Positions 1 to 7,618 of a stretch of 53,973 bases of DNA are shown here, piece by piece. Source of the DNA: Bacteroidales bacterium (GTDB lineage Bacteria; Bacteroidota; Bacteroidia; Bacteroidales; UBA932); contig JAFURF010000083.1 of NCBI GenBank assembly GCA_017471965.1, forward strand, positions 1-53,973, in the 5' to 3' direction. Within the stretch, counting starts at the first letter, position 1. The number at the start of each line of letters is the position of its first letter. The translations under genes and the position numbers were made by a program. The notes under the pieces were generated by a model. The model was not told the origin of the DNA. It did no database searches and saw only the letters and a list, made by a program, of their open reading frames with translations.

Positions 1-352
1 AATACTCCTCGACATTAGCGCCCTCGTCGACGAGGTCAACATCGTGGAAGCAATAGTACTCGATGCCCATCTTCTGCATGAACTCGAAACCTGCATCAAC
101 CTTATCCTTCGCTGCCTGTACAGGGCATGCAGCACCGTTCCAAGGGAAGGTCTTTGTTCCTCCACCGAACTGGTCAGCACCCTCAGCGCAGAGTGTGTGC
201 CACCAAGCCATAGAGAACTTGAGCCACTCAGCCATTGTCTTGCCGAGGACTACCTTGTTTGCATCATAATAACGGAAAGCCATAGGGTTTCTGCTCTCCT
301 TGCCTTCGAACTGGATCTTACCGATGCCAGGGAAAAATTCTTTTGTTGCCAT
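1..352 (-). CDS. xylA: Xylose isomerase, N-terminal part (cut by window edge)
   Basis: Converts D-xylose to D-xylulose in the cytoplasm, the first step of the isomerase pathway. The ATG is at 350-352 and the frame stays open to base 1, giving about 117 residues. The start MATKEFFPGIGKIQFEGKES, followed by an NPMAFRYYD segment, an FSMAWWHTLCAEGADQFGGGT segment (18-20 residue core) and a YYCFHDVDL strand, is the characteristic N-terminus of bacterial xylose isomerases. The His in FHD is the active-site histidine of the family. The C-terminal three quarters, including the metal ligands, lies outside the window. The gene follows xylB by 78 bp on the same strand, so the two are probably co-transcribed. 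Confidence 0.95.
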   Translation of the reverse strand, partial: MATKEFFPGIGKIQFEGKESRNPMAFRYYDANKVVLGKTMAEWLKFSMAWWHTLCAEGADQFGGGTKTFPWNGAACPVQAAKDKVDAGFEFMQKMGIEYYCFHDVDLVDEGANVEEY

Positions 353-390
353 AATTTATAATGTTTAGTGTTGTTATTATTATATTGTTA

Positions 391-423
391 AGATTCTCAC
401 GTCGCTTCGCTCCTCAGAATGAC
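391..423. repeat. REP-like palindromic element between xylB and xylA
   Basis: ATTCT (393-397) and AGAAT (416-420) flank a GC-rich core containing GCGAAGC. On the minus strand it reads CATTCTGAGGAGCGAAGCGA and continues to GAGAATC. From memory, dispersed extragenic repeats of this type (CATTCTGAG...GCGAAG...GAATC) occur in many bacterial genomes, including Bacteroidota. Only one copy is visible here, so repetitiveness in this genome is inferred. Confidence 0.5.
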
Positions 424-430
424 GGGAGGG

Positions 431-1900
431 TTATGCCATCCTGTTCTTCCAGATCTGATAAGCGTCAGTATATGCCTGAGTATCTGCAGGTTCGATGACA
501 GCGAGTTTCTCAAGGGTAGAGAACGCCTCGTTGTTGTCCTTGTAGACTCCTGCACCGATTCCTGCACCCTTTGCCGCACCGACAGAGCCGTCTGTGTCAT
601 AAAGTTCGATGACGGCACCGGTAACTCCTGCGAGGGTCTCACGGAAGATAGGACTAAGGAACATGTTCGCATGACCTGCATGGATCTTCTTTACAGACAT
701 GCCCATCTGCTCCATGATGTCGATACCGTACTTGAACGAGAAGACGATGCCCTCCTGTGCTGCACGAAGGAGATGAGCCTTTCCGTGGACATTGAAGTTC
801 ACTCCGTGGATCGAACTTCCTACTTCCCTGTTCTCGAGCATACGCTCTGCACCGTTTCCGAAAGGCATGATGCTCACGCCGGCACTTCCGATCGGTGCGG
901 TTGCGGCCAGGTCGTTCATCTCGGCATAAGAAATGCCTTCAGGCGCCACGTTGCGCTTCATCCATGAGTTCAGGATACCTGTTCCGTTGATGCAGAGAAG
1001 GACGCCGAGTCGGGTCTGTTCTGCAGTATGATTGACATGTGCGAAAGTGTTCACACGTGACTTAGGGTCGTAATTCACATCGCCAAGGACTCCGTAAACG
1101 ACTCCTGAAGTACCTGCTGTAGACGCAATTTCTCCAGGATTGAAGACATTGAGCGAAAGGGCGTTGTTAGGCTGGTCGCCTGCACGGTAGGTGACAGGGA
1201 TACCGGCAGCAAGTCCGAGTTCTGCAGCAGCAGCCTCAGTAACCCTGCCCTGCTCCGCGAAGGTAGGACGGATCTCCGGGATGAGGGATTCGTCGATGCC
1301 GTAATAGTCGAGAAGCATCTTCGCGGTCCTTCCCTCAGAGAAATCCCACATCATTCCTTCAGAAAGTCCTGATATGGTAGTGCATATCTCGCCTGTCAGT
1401 TTCATGGCGATATAGTCGCCCGGAAGCATTATCTTATAGATCTTTGCATAGAGTTCCGGCTCGTTCTCCTTCACCCACGCAAGTTTCGACGCGGTGAAGT
1501 TGCCCGGAGAGTTAAGGAGATGCGAGAGGCACTGCTCATGTCCGAGTTCGTCGAATGCCTTCTGTCCGTAAGGCACAGCACGAGAATCACACCATATGAT
1601 GGACGGTCTGAGGACATTCTTGTCCTTGTCCACACACACGAGACCGTGCATCTGATATGAAATGCCGATAGCCTTGATGTCCTTAGGGTCAGCGCCCGAC
1701 TCGGACATTATGGCCGATGTTGCGAGTTTGAGGTTTTCCCACCATGAAGACGGTTCCTGCTCTGCCCAGCCGGGCTTTACAGCGATGATGGCGGCTTCAG
1801 ATTTTGGATAGAACGCCGTGCTGACACATTTTCCAGTCTGGGCGTCGACGAGGCTCGCCTTTACAGACGAACTTCCGATATCGTAACCTAATAGATACAT
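431..1900 (-). CDS. xylB: Xylulokinase (FGGY carbohydrate kinase)
   Basis: Phosphorylates D-xylulose with ATP to D-xylulose-5-phosphate, feeding the pentose phosphate pathway in the cytoplasm. The protein is 489 residues, normal for FGGY kinases. The N-terminal actin-like nucleotide motif is MYLLGYDIGSSSVKAS; the substrate-domain MHGLV and WCDSRA motifs come next, then AGDQPNNALS and the second phosphate loop STAGTSGVVYG. The frame opens further upstream at 1930, but that would begin within about 20 bases of the predicted transcript start and adds ten residues ahead of the conserved start; the ATG at 1900 is preferred. It lies between xylR (176 bp upstream) and xylA (78 bp downstream), matching the xylR-xylB-xylA order I recall for Bacteroides. 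Confidence 0.95.
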   Translation of the reverse strand: MYLLGYDIGSSSVKASLVDAQTGKCVSTAFYPKSEAAIIAVKPGWAEQEPSSWWENLKLATSAIMSESGADPKDIKAIGISYQMHGLVCVDKDKNVLRPSIIWCDSRAVPYGQKAFDELGHEQCLSHLLNSPGNFTASKLAWVKENEPELYAKIYKIMLPGDYIAMKLTGEICTTISGLSEGMMWDFSEGRTAKMLLDYYGIDESLIPEIRPTFAEQGRVTEAAAAELGLAAGIPVTYRAGDQPNNALSLNVFNPGEIASTAGTSGVVYGVLGDVNYDPKSRVNTFAHVNHTAEQTRLGVLLCINGTGILNSWMKRNVAPEGISYAEMNDLAATAPIGSAGVSIMPFGNGAERMLENREVGSSIHGVNFNVHGKAHLLRAAQEGIVFSFKYGIDIMEQMGMSVKKIHAGHANMFLSPIFRETLAGVTGAVIELYDTDGSVGAAKGAGIGAGVYKDNNEAFSTLEKLAVIEPADTQAYTDAYQIWKNRMA

Positions 1901-1945
1901 GTTGTTAGTTTTAGTAGTTATCCGATGCAATCATTTACATCTTTG

Positions 1946-1953
1946 CAAATTTA
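1946..1953 (-). promoter_or_regulatory. Candidate -7 element of the xylB promoter
   Basis: On the minus strand the bases read TAAATTTG, an exact match to the Bacteroides -7 consensus TAnnTTTG, 46 bp before the xylB ATG. No clear TTTG is seen at the usual -33 distance. The box sits between ATCTTT (1939-1944) and AAAGAT (1957-1962), a 6-bp inverted repeat that could be a repressor contact. Confidence 0.5.
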
Positions 1954-1992
1954 ATAAAAGATACGATGGATTGAAAACTTTGTACCAAAAAT

Positions 1993-2029
1993 ACGCTAAG
2001 TATCATATCATTCTTTTGATACTTAGTGT
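1993..2029. promoter_or_regulatory. Inverted repeat upstream of xylB, candidate XylR operator or xylR terminator
   Basis: Arms ACGCTAAGTATCA (1993-2005) and TGATACTTAGTGT (2017-2029) pair at 12 of 13 positions around an 11-base AT-rich loop. It lies between the end of xylR and the xylB promoter. On the minus strand the second arm is followed by ATTTTTGG, so a weak intrinsic terminator after xylR is the main alternative to an operator. Confidence 0.5.
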
Positions 2030-2076
2030 ATTAAAAATTTAATTCACATAAAGAAAAATACAATATCCACCTCCTG

Positions 2077-2820
2077 TCAGAGCCAGGACGGAAGAATCTG
2101 CACCTTGCGGGCCTTCTCCTTGGCCGCAAAGGCTGTCTTATTAAGCATATACAGACGTGCAGGCTTATGATTCACATGTTTTTCCATCTCATCGGTCTCT
2201 ATGAGGATACCGGAAGCAAACAGTTTCTTGCGGAAATTCCTGTTGTCTATCTCCACCCCGAAAACAGCCTCCAGAAGATTCTGCAACTGTCTTACAGTAA
2301 ATTTCTTAGGAAGAAGTTGAAATGCAATCGACGAGAGAAGTATCTCTTTCTGAAGGACCGTAAGTGCATCCGACAGGATATCCATATGGTCCATGATGAG
2401 GTTCTTGACATCATCGACATTCTTCCATTCTGCGCCTTGTGCTGTCGTGTAACTCAGCATGCCCCTGTCCAGTTTGACCAGAGCATAGTAACCGACGGTC
2501 ACTACCCTGTCGGTATCGATTCCGTGATAGTTACAGATCCAACGCAACTCCTCCTCATCGACTCTATATGGGTCCGAAAAGATGGAAGTCTGCTTCAGAT
2601 AGATCCCTTTCAGTCCGGTACTGGCCTCCAATACACGCGAAGCCGCCTGAGGCAAGGTCTCGTTCTCACGGATCATAGCCCCAGGCAGTTTCAGTTCCAT
2701 ATCGTGATAAAGAGGATCATAGGTCCTTCTCCTGACAAGAAGGACCTTAAGATCGGCTCCGTCAAATCCGAAGATCACACAGTCGACCGAAATCGCGGAA
2801 TTGGTCTGAACGCTGTTCAT
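2077..2820 (-). CDS. xylR: NUDIX-domain winged-helix regulator (NrtR/AraR-like), likely xylose regulator
   Basis: A 247-residue cytoplasmic transcription factor with an N-terminal NUDIX-like effector domain and a C-terminal winged helix, the layout of the NrtR family. Bacteroides AraR is a characterised sugar-sensing member. Visible features: the first strand SVDCVIFGFDGADLKVLLVR; a degenerate NUDIX box beginning PGAMIRENETLPQAA (a catalytic box would have the full GX5EX7REUXEEXGU pattern); and a winged-helix part with FTVRQLQNLLEAVFG and NFRKKLFASGIL. The start at 2820 is preferred over the ATG at 2877, because a near-consensus promoter lies between them and the 2877 start would overlap the upstream gene by 17 bp. 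An AGGAGG 10 bases before 2877 keeps that start possible. Position beside xylBA suggests xylose or xylulose-phosphate sensing; this is inferred. Confidence 0.85.
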   Translation of the reverse strand: MNSVQTNSAISVDCVIFGFDGADLKVLLVRRRTYDPLYHDMELKLPGAMIRENETLPQAASRVLEASTGLKGIYLKQTSIFSDPYRVDEEELRWICNYHGIDTDRVVTVGYYALVKLDRGMLSYTTAQGAEWKNVDDVKNLIMDHMDILSDALTVLQKEILLSSIAFQLLPKKFTVRQLQNLLEAVFGVEIDNRNFRKKLFASGILIETDEMEKHVNHKPARLYMLNKTAFAAKEKARKVQILPSWL

Positions 2821-2843
2821 CTGACGCACATCTAATGAAGTTT

Positions 2844-2874
2844 CAAATTTAATTGAACTTTCATTGAAATGCAA
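2844..2874 (-). promoter_or_regulatory. xylR promoter inside the end of the fimbrillin-like gene
   Basis: The minus strand has TTG (2872-2874), about 20 bp, then TAAATTTG (2844-2851), matching the Bacteroides TTTG-N19-21-TAnnTTTG promoter. The -33 part and most of the spacer lie in the last codons of the gene at 2861-3769. A near-palindrome AAGTTTCAA...TTGAACTT (2838-2860) covers the -7 box and could allow autoregulation. Confidence 0.55.
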
Positions 2875-3769
2875 CATTCATATTGCCGCCTCCTGCATCT
2901 TCCCAATCATTCACCTGCGTATCTTCCAATTCAAGTCCCCTATCGGTCATGCGCAGGTTGAAGACATGAACCTTGCCCCCGGTCAGCATGTCCATATATG
3001 GAACAGCAAAGTCGTAAGAATTGTCACCGATACCGATAATCATGTCAAGCCTTCCTGCAACGACATCCTGAGGCGGCACGACTGCAGCAAATGATGCCCT
3101 GCGGTCCATACATTCAAGGGGTCTGCATTCAACATCAGAAATAACGGACTCATCTGTGCGGCAGGTTCCTTCACCCATATAGATATAGGATCTAAGTTTC
3201 ATATCTCTAAGGAGAGCGGATGCGAAACGCATGTCAAAAGTACCGGTCTTGTCAGTGATATGCACCAGGATCTTTGCCATCACATGCCTGAACACAGCCT
3301 CGTCATGATCGTCCTTCCTCTCTATCATATAGGACAACATCAGGTCACTGGCTTGATAGTGAAGCGAAGAAGTCTGGTCCGGCTCCACATCGTATTCGAC
3401 AACAGCATCAGCAACTTCGTCCCATCCGCTGCTGTAGGGGCTGTATGCAAAGAAGTCATATTGCCCGGTATTCAAAGGCACTACGGTATCACGGCCCTGC
3501 ATAAGCATTCCGTCATGATCGACAATGAGCATTTCGTTTGTCCTGAATGCTTCGCCACTACCTTTCGACATGAAGAACACACCGACAGTTGTTCCTACCT
3601 CCATAGGTGACACCCCAGTCCCGGAGTCTACCATCAGAATCAGCGGAAGACGGTCTGACGCATCATCGCCATCATCCAGATGTTTGGACGAGCAAGAAAG
3701 AGCAATACAGGTGGCAGCCGCAATGAGCAGCCACCTGTAAATTGATCCTGACAGTTTTCCTTTGGTCAT
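2861..3769 (-). CDS. Fimbrillin-like lipoprotein (Mfa_like_1 family)
   Basis: A 302-residue predicted outer-membrane lipoprotein. The N-terminus has a hydrophobic stretch ending CIALSC, a lipobox with Cys at about residue 26. Family hallmarks are visible in order: VGTTVGVFF, a QYDFFAYSPYSSGW segment (the FxAYxPY motif), a VFRHVMAKILVHI strand (F.H..AK motif), ASFAAVVPPQDVVAGRLDMI (the V.PQ..A.G motif), and a C-terminal WEDAGGG. Known members are fimbrial shaft, tip or anchor subunits that polymerise by strand exchange after protease processing; others have unknown roles. It starts 7 bp after the larger fimbrillin-like gene, so they are co-transcribed. Its 3' end carries the xylR promoter. A pilus role here is inferred only. 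Confidence 0.75.
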   Translation of the reverse strand: MTKGKLSGSIYRWLLIAAATCIALSCSSKHLDDGDDASDRLPLILMVDSGTGVSPMEVGTTVGVFFMSKGSGEAFRTNEMLIVDHDGMLMQGRDTVVPLNTGQYDFFAYSPYSSGWDEVADAVVEYDVEPDQTSSLHYQASDLMLSYMIERKDDHDEAVFRHVMAKILVHITDKTGTFDMRFASALLRDMKLRSYIYMGEGTCRTDESVISDVECRPLECMDRRASFAAVVPPQDVVAGRLDMIIGIGDNSYDFAVPYMDMLTGGKVHVFNLRMTDRGLELEDTQVNDWEDAGGGNMNVAFQ

Positions 3770-3776
3770 CGTCCGA

Positions 3777-5432
3777 TTATTCTACAGGGAGTTTATATGC
3801 GAAGACAGGGATGATGTTGCGGCCGCCGTTTCCTTTCGATGCCTTTGATGCTATCACGTAGCCTGTTGAGGTAAGTTTGATTCCCCAGATCATGGTGGCA
3901 TCGCGCTCTGTCGCCGCAGCAAAGAACTGATCTGAGGTGCTGAAATCAGCATATGACTCATCATTGACCGCCGTAACATACGAATTCAAAGTGCCTGCAA
4001 CATCAGCAAGTTCAGCAGAACATTCTCCACCGCCAGTGAGTTCATAGTCGGCAGAAAGATCTATAGTTGCACCGGCAAGATTATTCAGGATCAATGCCAT
4101 CTGTCCCAGAGCAGGCACATACCATCCGCTGAGGTTGGCACCTGTAAGGGCCTTCTTCTGAGACGAATAATTTGTAAAATTGAATGCAGTATAGTATGAA
4201 TATTCCGGATCCGCAGCCTTTACAAGTGAAGCGAATGCAAGACCGTCAAGATCTGCAAATGCGGCAGAAGTCGTTGAAACCCCTTCCCCGACAAGCACCT
4301 GATCCGGAGCGGAAGACCAGGTCTGCGAGCCTTTTCTGCCCCATACCGACATGGCATAACCCGCATATCCGGCTGCAGCATCAGTCTCGCTGACTTCTGT
4401 ACTGAAAATCACACCGGCAACATTTGCCTTTACTTCATCTGAAGCAGTAGCGACCTCTGCGGCCTTGAGGAAGGTTCCGTCAGCAAGCACATAATCACCT
4501 ACTTCATAAGAGATCACTTCCTCTGCATCGCCTTCAAGGTCTGTGTTTCCGTCTTCCCAATCGGAGAGTTCGCTTCCGAGCACCAGATCCACTTCCACAT
4601 CCTCCGATCCGCTTCCGCTGATCTTTACAGTATAGGTATATTTCTTATTGCCGGCAAAAGTGACGTCAGACTTGAGAGCGGCATTGAGCACCCTGTTGTC
4701 AGATGTCACGATCTGAACGAAGTTTCCTGCTGCAACAACCTGAGGGACAATGACTGCACTAGCCTGGAACTCAGTGGCATCAGCAGCAAAAGCAGCCATC
4801 TTTACATTGATGGCGGTACCGGCCGCTTCTGAGAGTTCTCCTGTCTTCACGTCTACAGACACGGTCGGGAGGACATTGAGGACGCTCAGAGATGCACCTT
4901 TAAGGTCTATTCCTTCATTGTTATTGACTACCATCACATTTAGTTTGGCAAGTTTGTGAGCAAACTTAAGGGTCACTTTTTCCGAGGTCGGTGACACAGG
5001 ATTAGTCTCAGGAGCACCTGCAAGAAGGTCACTTGCAAGGTATCCTTCATCTGCGCTCTGATCTGCAGCGACAGTGAATGCCACTTCTGAAGAAATATCC
5101 GACCATTCCGCATCATATGGAGCATATGCATAGATATTTACCGCTTCCTCAGGCCAATACATTTCTTCCTGTGCAGTGAAATCACCTTGTCCGTCAGCAA
5201 TAAGGACAGAGTTTGCATAGTTGCCTTCAACAAAGACTCCGACCTTGACTCCGGCAGCAATCTGTGTCGCCTGAACAGTCATATCTGTAGTTTTTGTGGA
5301 AAGGACATCGCTAGCGAATGTCATCCTGCCGTCAGACTCAGCATCATTGACAGCATCCTTTGTACATGCTGCAGATCCCAGAAGCATCGCAACTCCAAGG
5401 ATTGCACTAAAAAAAACATGGTTCTTTTTCAT
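3777..5432 (-). CDS. Fimbrillin-like lipoprotein with C-terminal lectin-like domain
   Basis: A 551-residue lipoprotein with a lipobox near residue 23 (LLGSAACTKD). Residues about 35-300 form a fimbrillin (Mfa_like_1) unit: VKVGVFVEG, NIYAYAPYDAEW, LKFAHKLAKLNV, SAVIVPQVVAAGNFVQI and LSDWEDG. Residues about 310-551 form a second domain starting YEVGDYVLADGTF, with GYAMSVWGRKGSQTW, NLSGWYVPALGQMALILN and a closing NIIPVFAYKL. This resembles DUF1566/C-type-lectin-like domains often fused to fimbrillins. The gene starts 32 bp after the SGBP gene with no terminator visible, so it appears to be part of the SusC-SusD operon. It may be a glycan-binding surface protein or fimbrial tip; the exact role is unknown. 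Confidence 0.75.
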   Translation of the reverse strand: MKKNHVFFSAILGVAMLLGSAACTKDAVNDAESDGRMTFASDVLSTKTTDMTVQATQIAAGVKVGVFVEGNYANSVLIADGQGDFTAQEEMYWPEEAVNIYAYAPYDAEWSDISSEVAFTVAADQSADEGYLASDLLAGAPETNPVSPTSEKVTLKFAHKLAKLNVMVVNNNEGIDLKGASLSVLNVLPTVSVDVKTGELSEAAGTAINVKMAAFAADATEFQASAVIVPQVVAAGNFVQIVTSDNRVLNAALKSDVTFAGNKKYTYTVKISGSGSEDVEVDLVLGSELSDWEDGNTDLEGDAEEVISYEVGDYVLADGTFLKAAEVATASDEVKANVAGVIFSTEVSETDAAAGYAGYAMSVWGRKGSQTWSSAPDQVLVGEGVSTTSAAFADLDGLAFASLVKAADPEYSYYTAFNFTNYSSQKKALTGANLSGWYVPALGQMALILNNLAGATIDLSADYELTGGGECSAELADVAGTLNSYVTAVNDESYADFSTSDQFFAAATERDATMIWGIKLTSTGYVIASKASKGNGGRNIIPVFAYKLPVE

Positions 5433-5464
5433 AATGGTTATAATAAATGGTTAATATTGACTTA

Positions 5465-6937
5465 TCAGTATTTTGTATTTGACGGCGTCTTGTAAGGAAC
5501 AAGCCTTATATCGGCAATATTGAACTGAAACTCAGACAGTTCCTGTGCAGGATGCATCGAATCCATAGGATAGTTCACGAGAGTCAGAAGTGTCTGAAGA
5601 TTGCTCGACTTCAAAGAAGATATCAGGCCTCCCAAGGTGGACATGGAGGCATTTTCAGAAGTCACGGCAAAGTATTCAAGAGGGATGGTGATGGTCTTCC
5701 ATCCGTCAGCGAAAGACATCGGACTCCCCTTTTCCCACATTGCCACATTAGCCAGCATGGAACTTGAAAGAGAGTTCTGATCCTTGTTCAGACGATACGA
5801 GAGATAACCGGTATTCCATTCCGGGACACCGTTGCTCATGACATGGATGTCCATCTGGATGGCCACATCCGCACATGGAGTACGCGATGTCAGCACACCG
5901 TTGCAATTGTCAAGCACATGCTGGAAACGGTCTGACGTACTGAACCTCAGGTATCCGTCCTTGTCATCTGTACCGGTAGCGATCTCCCATTTCACAGGAG
6001 CAGTACCGAAGAAACTGAGCAGCGAGTCAGGATGGCTTGTTTCTTCAAGACCGAAGAGGGAATGTCCTTCAAGAAGAGCAGCAGAAGCCAGATTCGCAAC
6101 ATTGCTCTTCAAGGATCCCATGGAATTGATCGTATACTCGAATTCAGAGCCCTTGTATGGTGCTGAAAAACCGCTGGAAATGAAATTATGGAAGAACACG
6201 CAGTCATGACAGAACATATAGGCAGGCGAATAGCAACTCTCATGTGCTGAAGTGGACAGGCATCTGATGGAACCTGGAGCGAATTCCGCATCAGGAATGA
6301 CGATCTTCATCTCCTTGGATCCAGGTATCACTTCCTTCACTTCAATCTCACCATCCTGCCCCGGCAGATAGACATGGTCTACAAACTGCAGGTTACGTCC
6401 GGTGATAGTCACCACGTCCCCCGGTCTCGGAAGTGTCCTGTCGACGCCCGTTATCGCAGGGGCAGGATCTCCGGTTCTGGTCAAGGTGCAGATACTGTCC
6501 ATGCCGCTCAAGGTCTCGGAGAGAAGGAGCATCCTGTCATTGCCTATGTATATGCCACGCATCGGAGACACCCCGACCGCCGCATATGCAGCCTTCGGCT
6601 TCAGTGAAACTTCCGTATCATTGAATTCATAAGTGAATCCTATATTATGAAGGGAGTCCGCCACCTCACTCGCTCCGTCAGTGAACCAATGTGAGAATAC
6701 TGCCTCAGCATCATTCACATCCTGAAACTCCATACGGTAGGACTGTTCGAAATAACTGTCATTCGTATCTCCACAGGACATTTCAGCAGTCCACACTCCG
6801 AAGAGTCTTGAAGGCTCAAGCGTCACTCCTGCAGGCACCTTCAATTCCTCCTTCTGCCCGAGTACCGGCACCTGCAACTGCCCTTCGCATGAAATCATCA
6901 GCGCAGATGCAATGAATATGCATATAGTCTTTCTCAT
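5465..6937 (-). CDS. IPT/TIG surface glycan-binding lipoprotein (SGBP-B-like)
   Basis: A 490-residue outer-membrane lipoprotein with Cys at about residue 17 (ALMISCEG). After an N-terminal beta-rich region resembling a lipocalin-like fold (LFGVWTAEMSCG), residues about 158-245 form an IPT/TIG immunoglobulin-like spacer (PAITGVDRTLPRPGDVVTITG, one residue over omitted). Residues about 245-490 resemble the C-terminal glycan-binding domain of SusE/SGBP-B-type proteins, with a GWKTITIPLEYF signature and an FQFNIADIRLVPY end. In this family the TIG domains hold the binding domain away from the membrane so it can capture polysaccharide for the SusCD transporter. It lies 3 bp downstream of the smaller IPT lipoprotein in the operon. 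Ligand is inferred to be xylan from context. Confidence 0.75.
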   Translation of the reverse strand: MRKTICIFIASALMISCEGQLQVPVLGQKEELKVPAGVTLEPSRLFGVWTAEMSCGDTNDSYFEQSYRMEFQDVNDAEAVFSHWFTDGASEVADSLHNIGFTYEFNDTEVSLKPKAAYAAVGVSPMRGIYIGNDRMLLLSETLSGMDSICTLTRTGDPAPAITGVDRTLPRPGDVVTITGRNLQFVDHVYLPGQDGEIEVKEVIPGSKEMKIVIPDAEFAPGSIRCLSTSAHESCYSPAYMFCHDCVFFHNFISSGFSAPYKGSEFEYTINSMGSLKSNVANLASAALLEGHSLFGLEETSHPDSLLSFFGTAPVKWEIATGTDDKDGYLRFSTSDRFQHVLDNCNGVLTSRTPCADVAIQMDIHVMSNGVPEWNTGYLSYRLNKDQNSLSSSMLANVAMWEKGSPMSFADGWKTITIPLEYFAVTSENASMSTLGGLISSLKSSNLQTLLTLVNYPMDSMHPAQELSEFQFNIADIRLVPYKTPSNTKY

Positions 6938-6940
6938 ACC

Positions 6941-7618
6941 TTAATTGATGAAGTCATATATTTCACTGTACACCGCCTCGGTATATGCATAGCCGCAGGC
7001 TTCATTCCGCTTATCCATGACGACCATGATCTGGCCGGTAGCGAAACTCACCCCGTCCGGCACTGTGACATAGAGGCTCACTGCATCATTTTGATGCTCT
7101 TCGGAAAAGGAGCAAAGCGCCATTTCACCGTATGCTGCAGGCAGATACACTTCCTTGGTCCCATCCAGATTCTGTCCCTTTATCACAAGGACACTGCCGG
7201 GTACCAGAATATACGACGATACGGAAACGATCGACGGCTGCTGGGATACCGGCTTTATAAGGAAGGGCGAATACGCACATTCACCGGCTGATGTGATCAC
7301 CTTGATATACATGTTGTCAGGACTCTCCGAGACATTGACATCTTCCGGTAAAAGGAAGGTTATGTTTCTGTCAGTGTCGTAGACCAGTGTCGAACTGACA
7401 TCGATACGTGTACCGTTGACGACAATCTCCTGAAGGCCAGTGAAGCCGCTACCGTACAGGCACAGTGTCTGGTCCGGATATGCGCACTCGACTTCACCTA
7501 TAGGGAAGGTCGTCATGTTTATCCACACCTGATCTATCTTCGGAGCGGATTCTTCCTGACATGATGCAAGCATGAGCATCATCAAAGCCAATAACGTAGG
7601 TTTTATGATCTTATTCAT
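6941..7618 (-). CDS. IPT/TIG-domain lipoprotein
   Basis: A 225-residue predicted lipoprotein with Cys at about residue 20 (MLASCQEE). It consists of two IPT/TIG immunoglobulin-like units: one from about 27 with PDQTLCLYGSGFTGLQEIVV, and one from about 128 with PSIVSVSSYILVPGSVLVIK and GQNLDGTKEVYLP. No separate glycan-binding domain follows, so it is shorter than a full SGBP and may be a spacer, an accessory subunit or a protein-protein contact. Its first codons overlap the susD stop by 8 bp, suggesting translational coupling, and 3 bp separate it from the larger IPT protein. It is exported to the outer membrane surface by prediction only. Confidence 0.7.
   Translation of the reverse strand: MNKIIKPTLLALMMLMLASCQEESAPKIDQVWINMTTFPIGEVECAYPDQTLCLYGSGFTGLQEIVVNGTRIDVSSTLVYDTDRNITFLLPEDVNVSESPDNMYIKVITSAGECAYSPFLIKPVSQQPSIVSVSSYILVPGSVLVIKGQNLDGTKEVYLPAAYGEMALCSFSEEHQNDAVSLYVTVPDGVSFATGQIMVVMDKRNEACGYAYTEAVYSEIYDFIN

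Noticed and set aside
2077-2820. Active NUDIX hydrolase
   Set aside because: The NUDIX box lacks the complete catalytic pattern and the protein carries a winged helix, so a regulator is more likely than an enzyme.
2167-2835. 222-codon plus-strand frame opposite xylR
   Set aside because: Complete overlap with the NUDIX-type regulator, whose protein is clearly conserved.
3777-5432. Possible diversity-generating retroelement target (lectin-like C-terminus)
   Set aside because: The fold type is used by such targets, but no reverse transcriptase, template repeat or adenine-biased variable repeat is visible in the window.
7611-7618. Frameshift between susD and the IPT lipoprotein
   Set aside because: The 8-bp overlap joins a complete SusD to an intact signal-peptide start, which is ordinary translational coupling rather than a broken gene.
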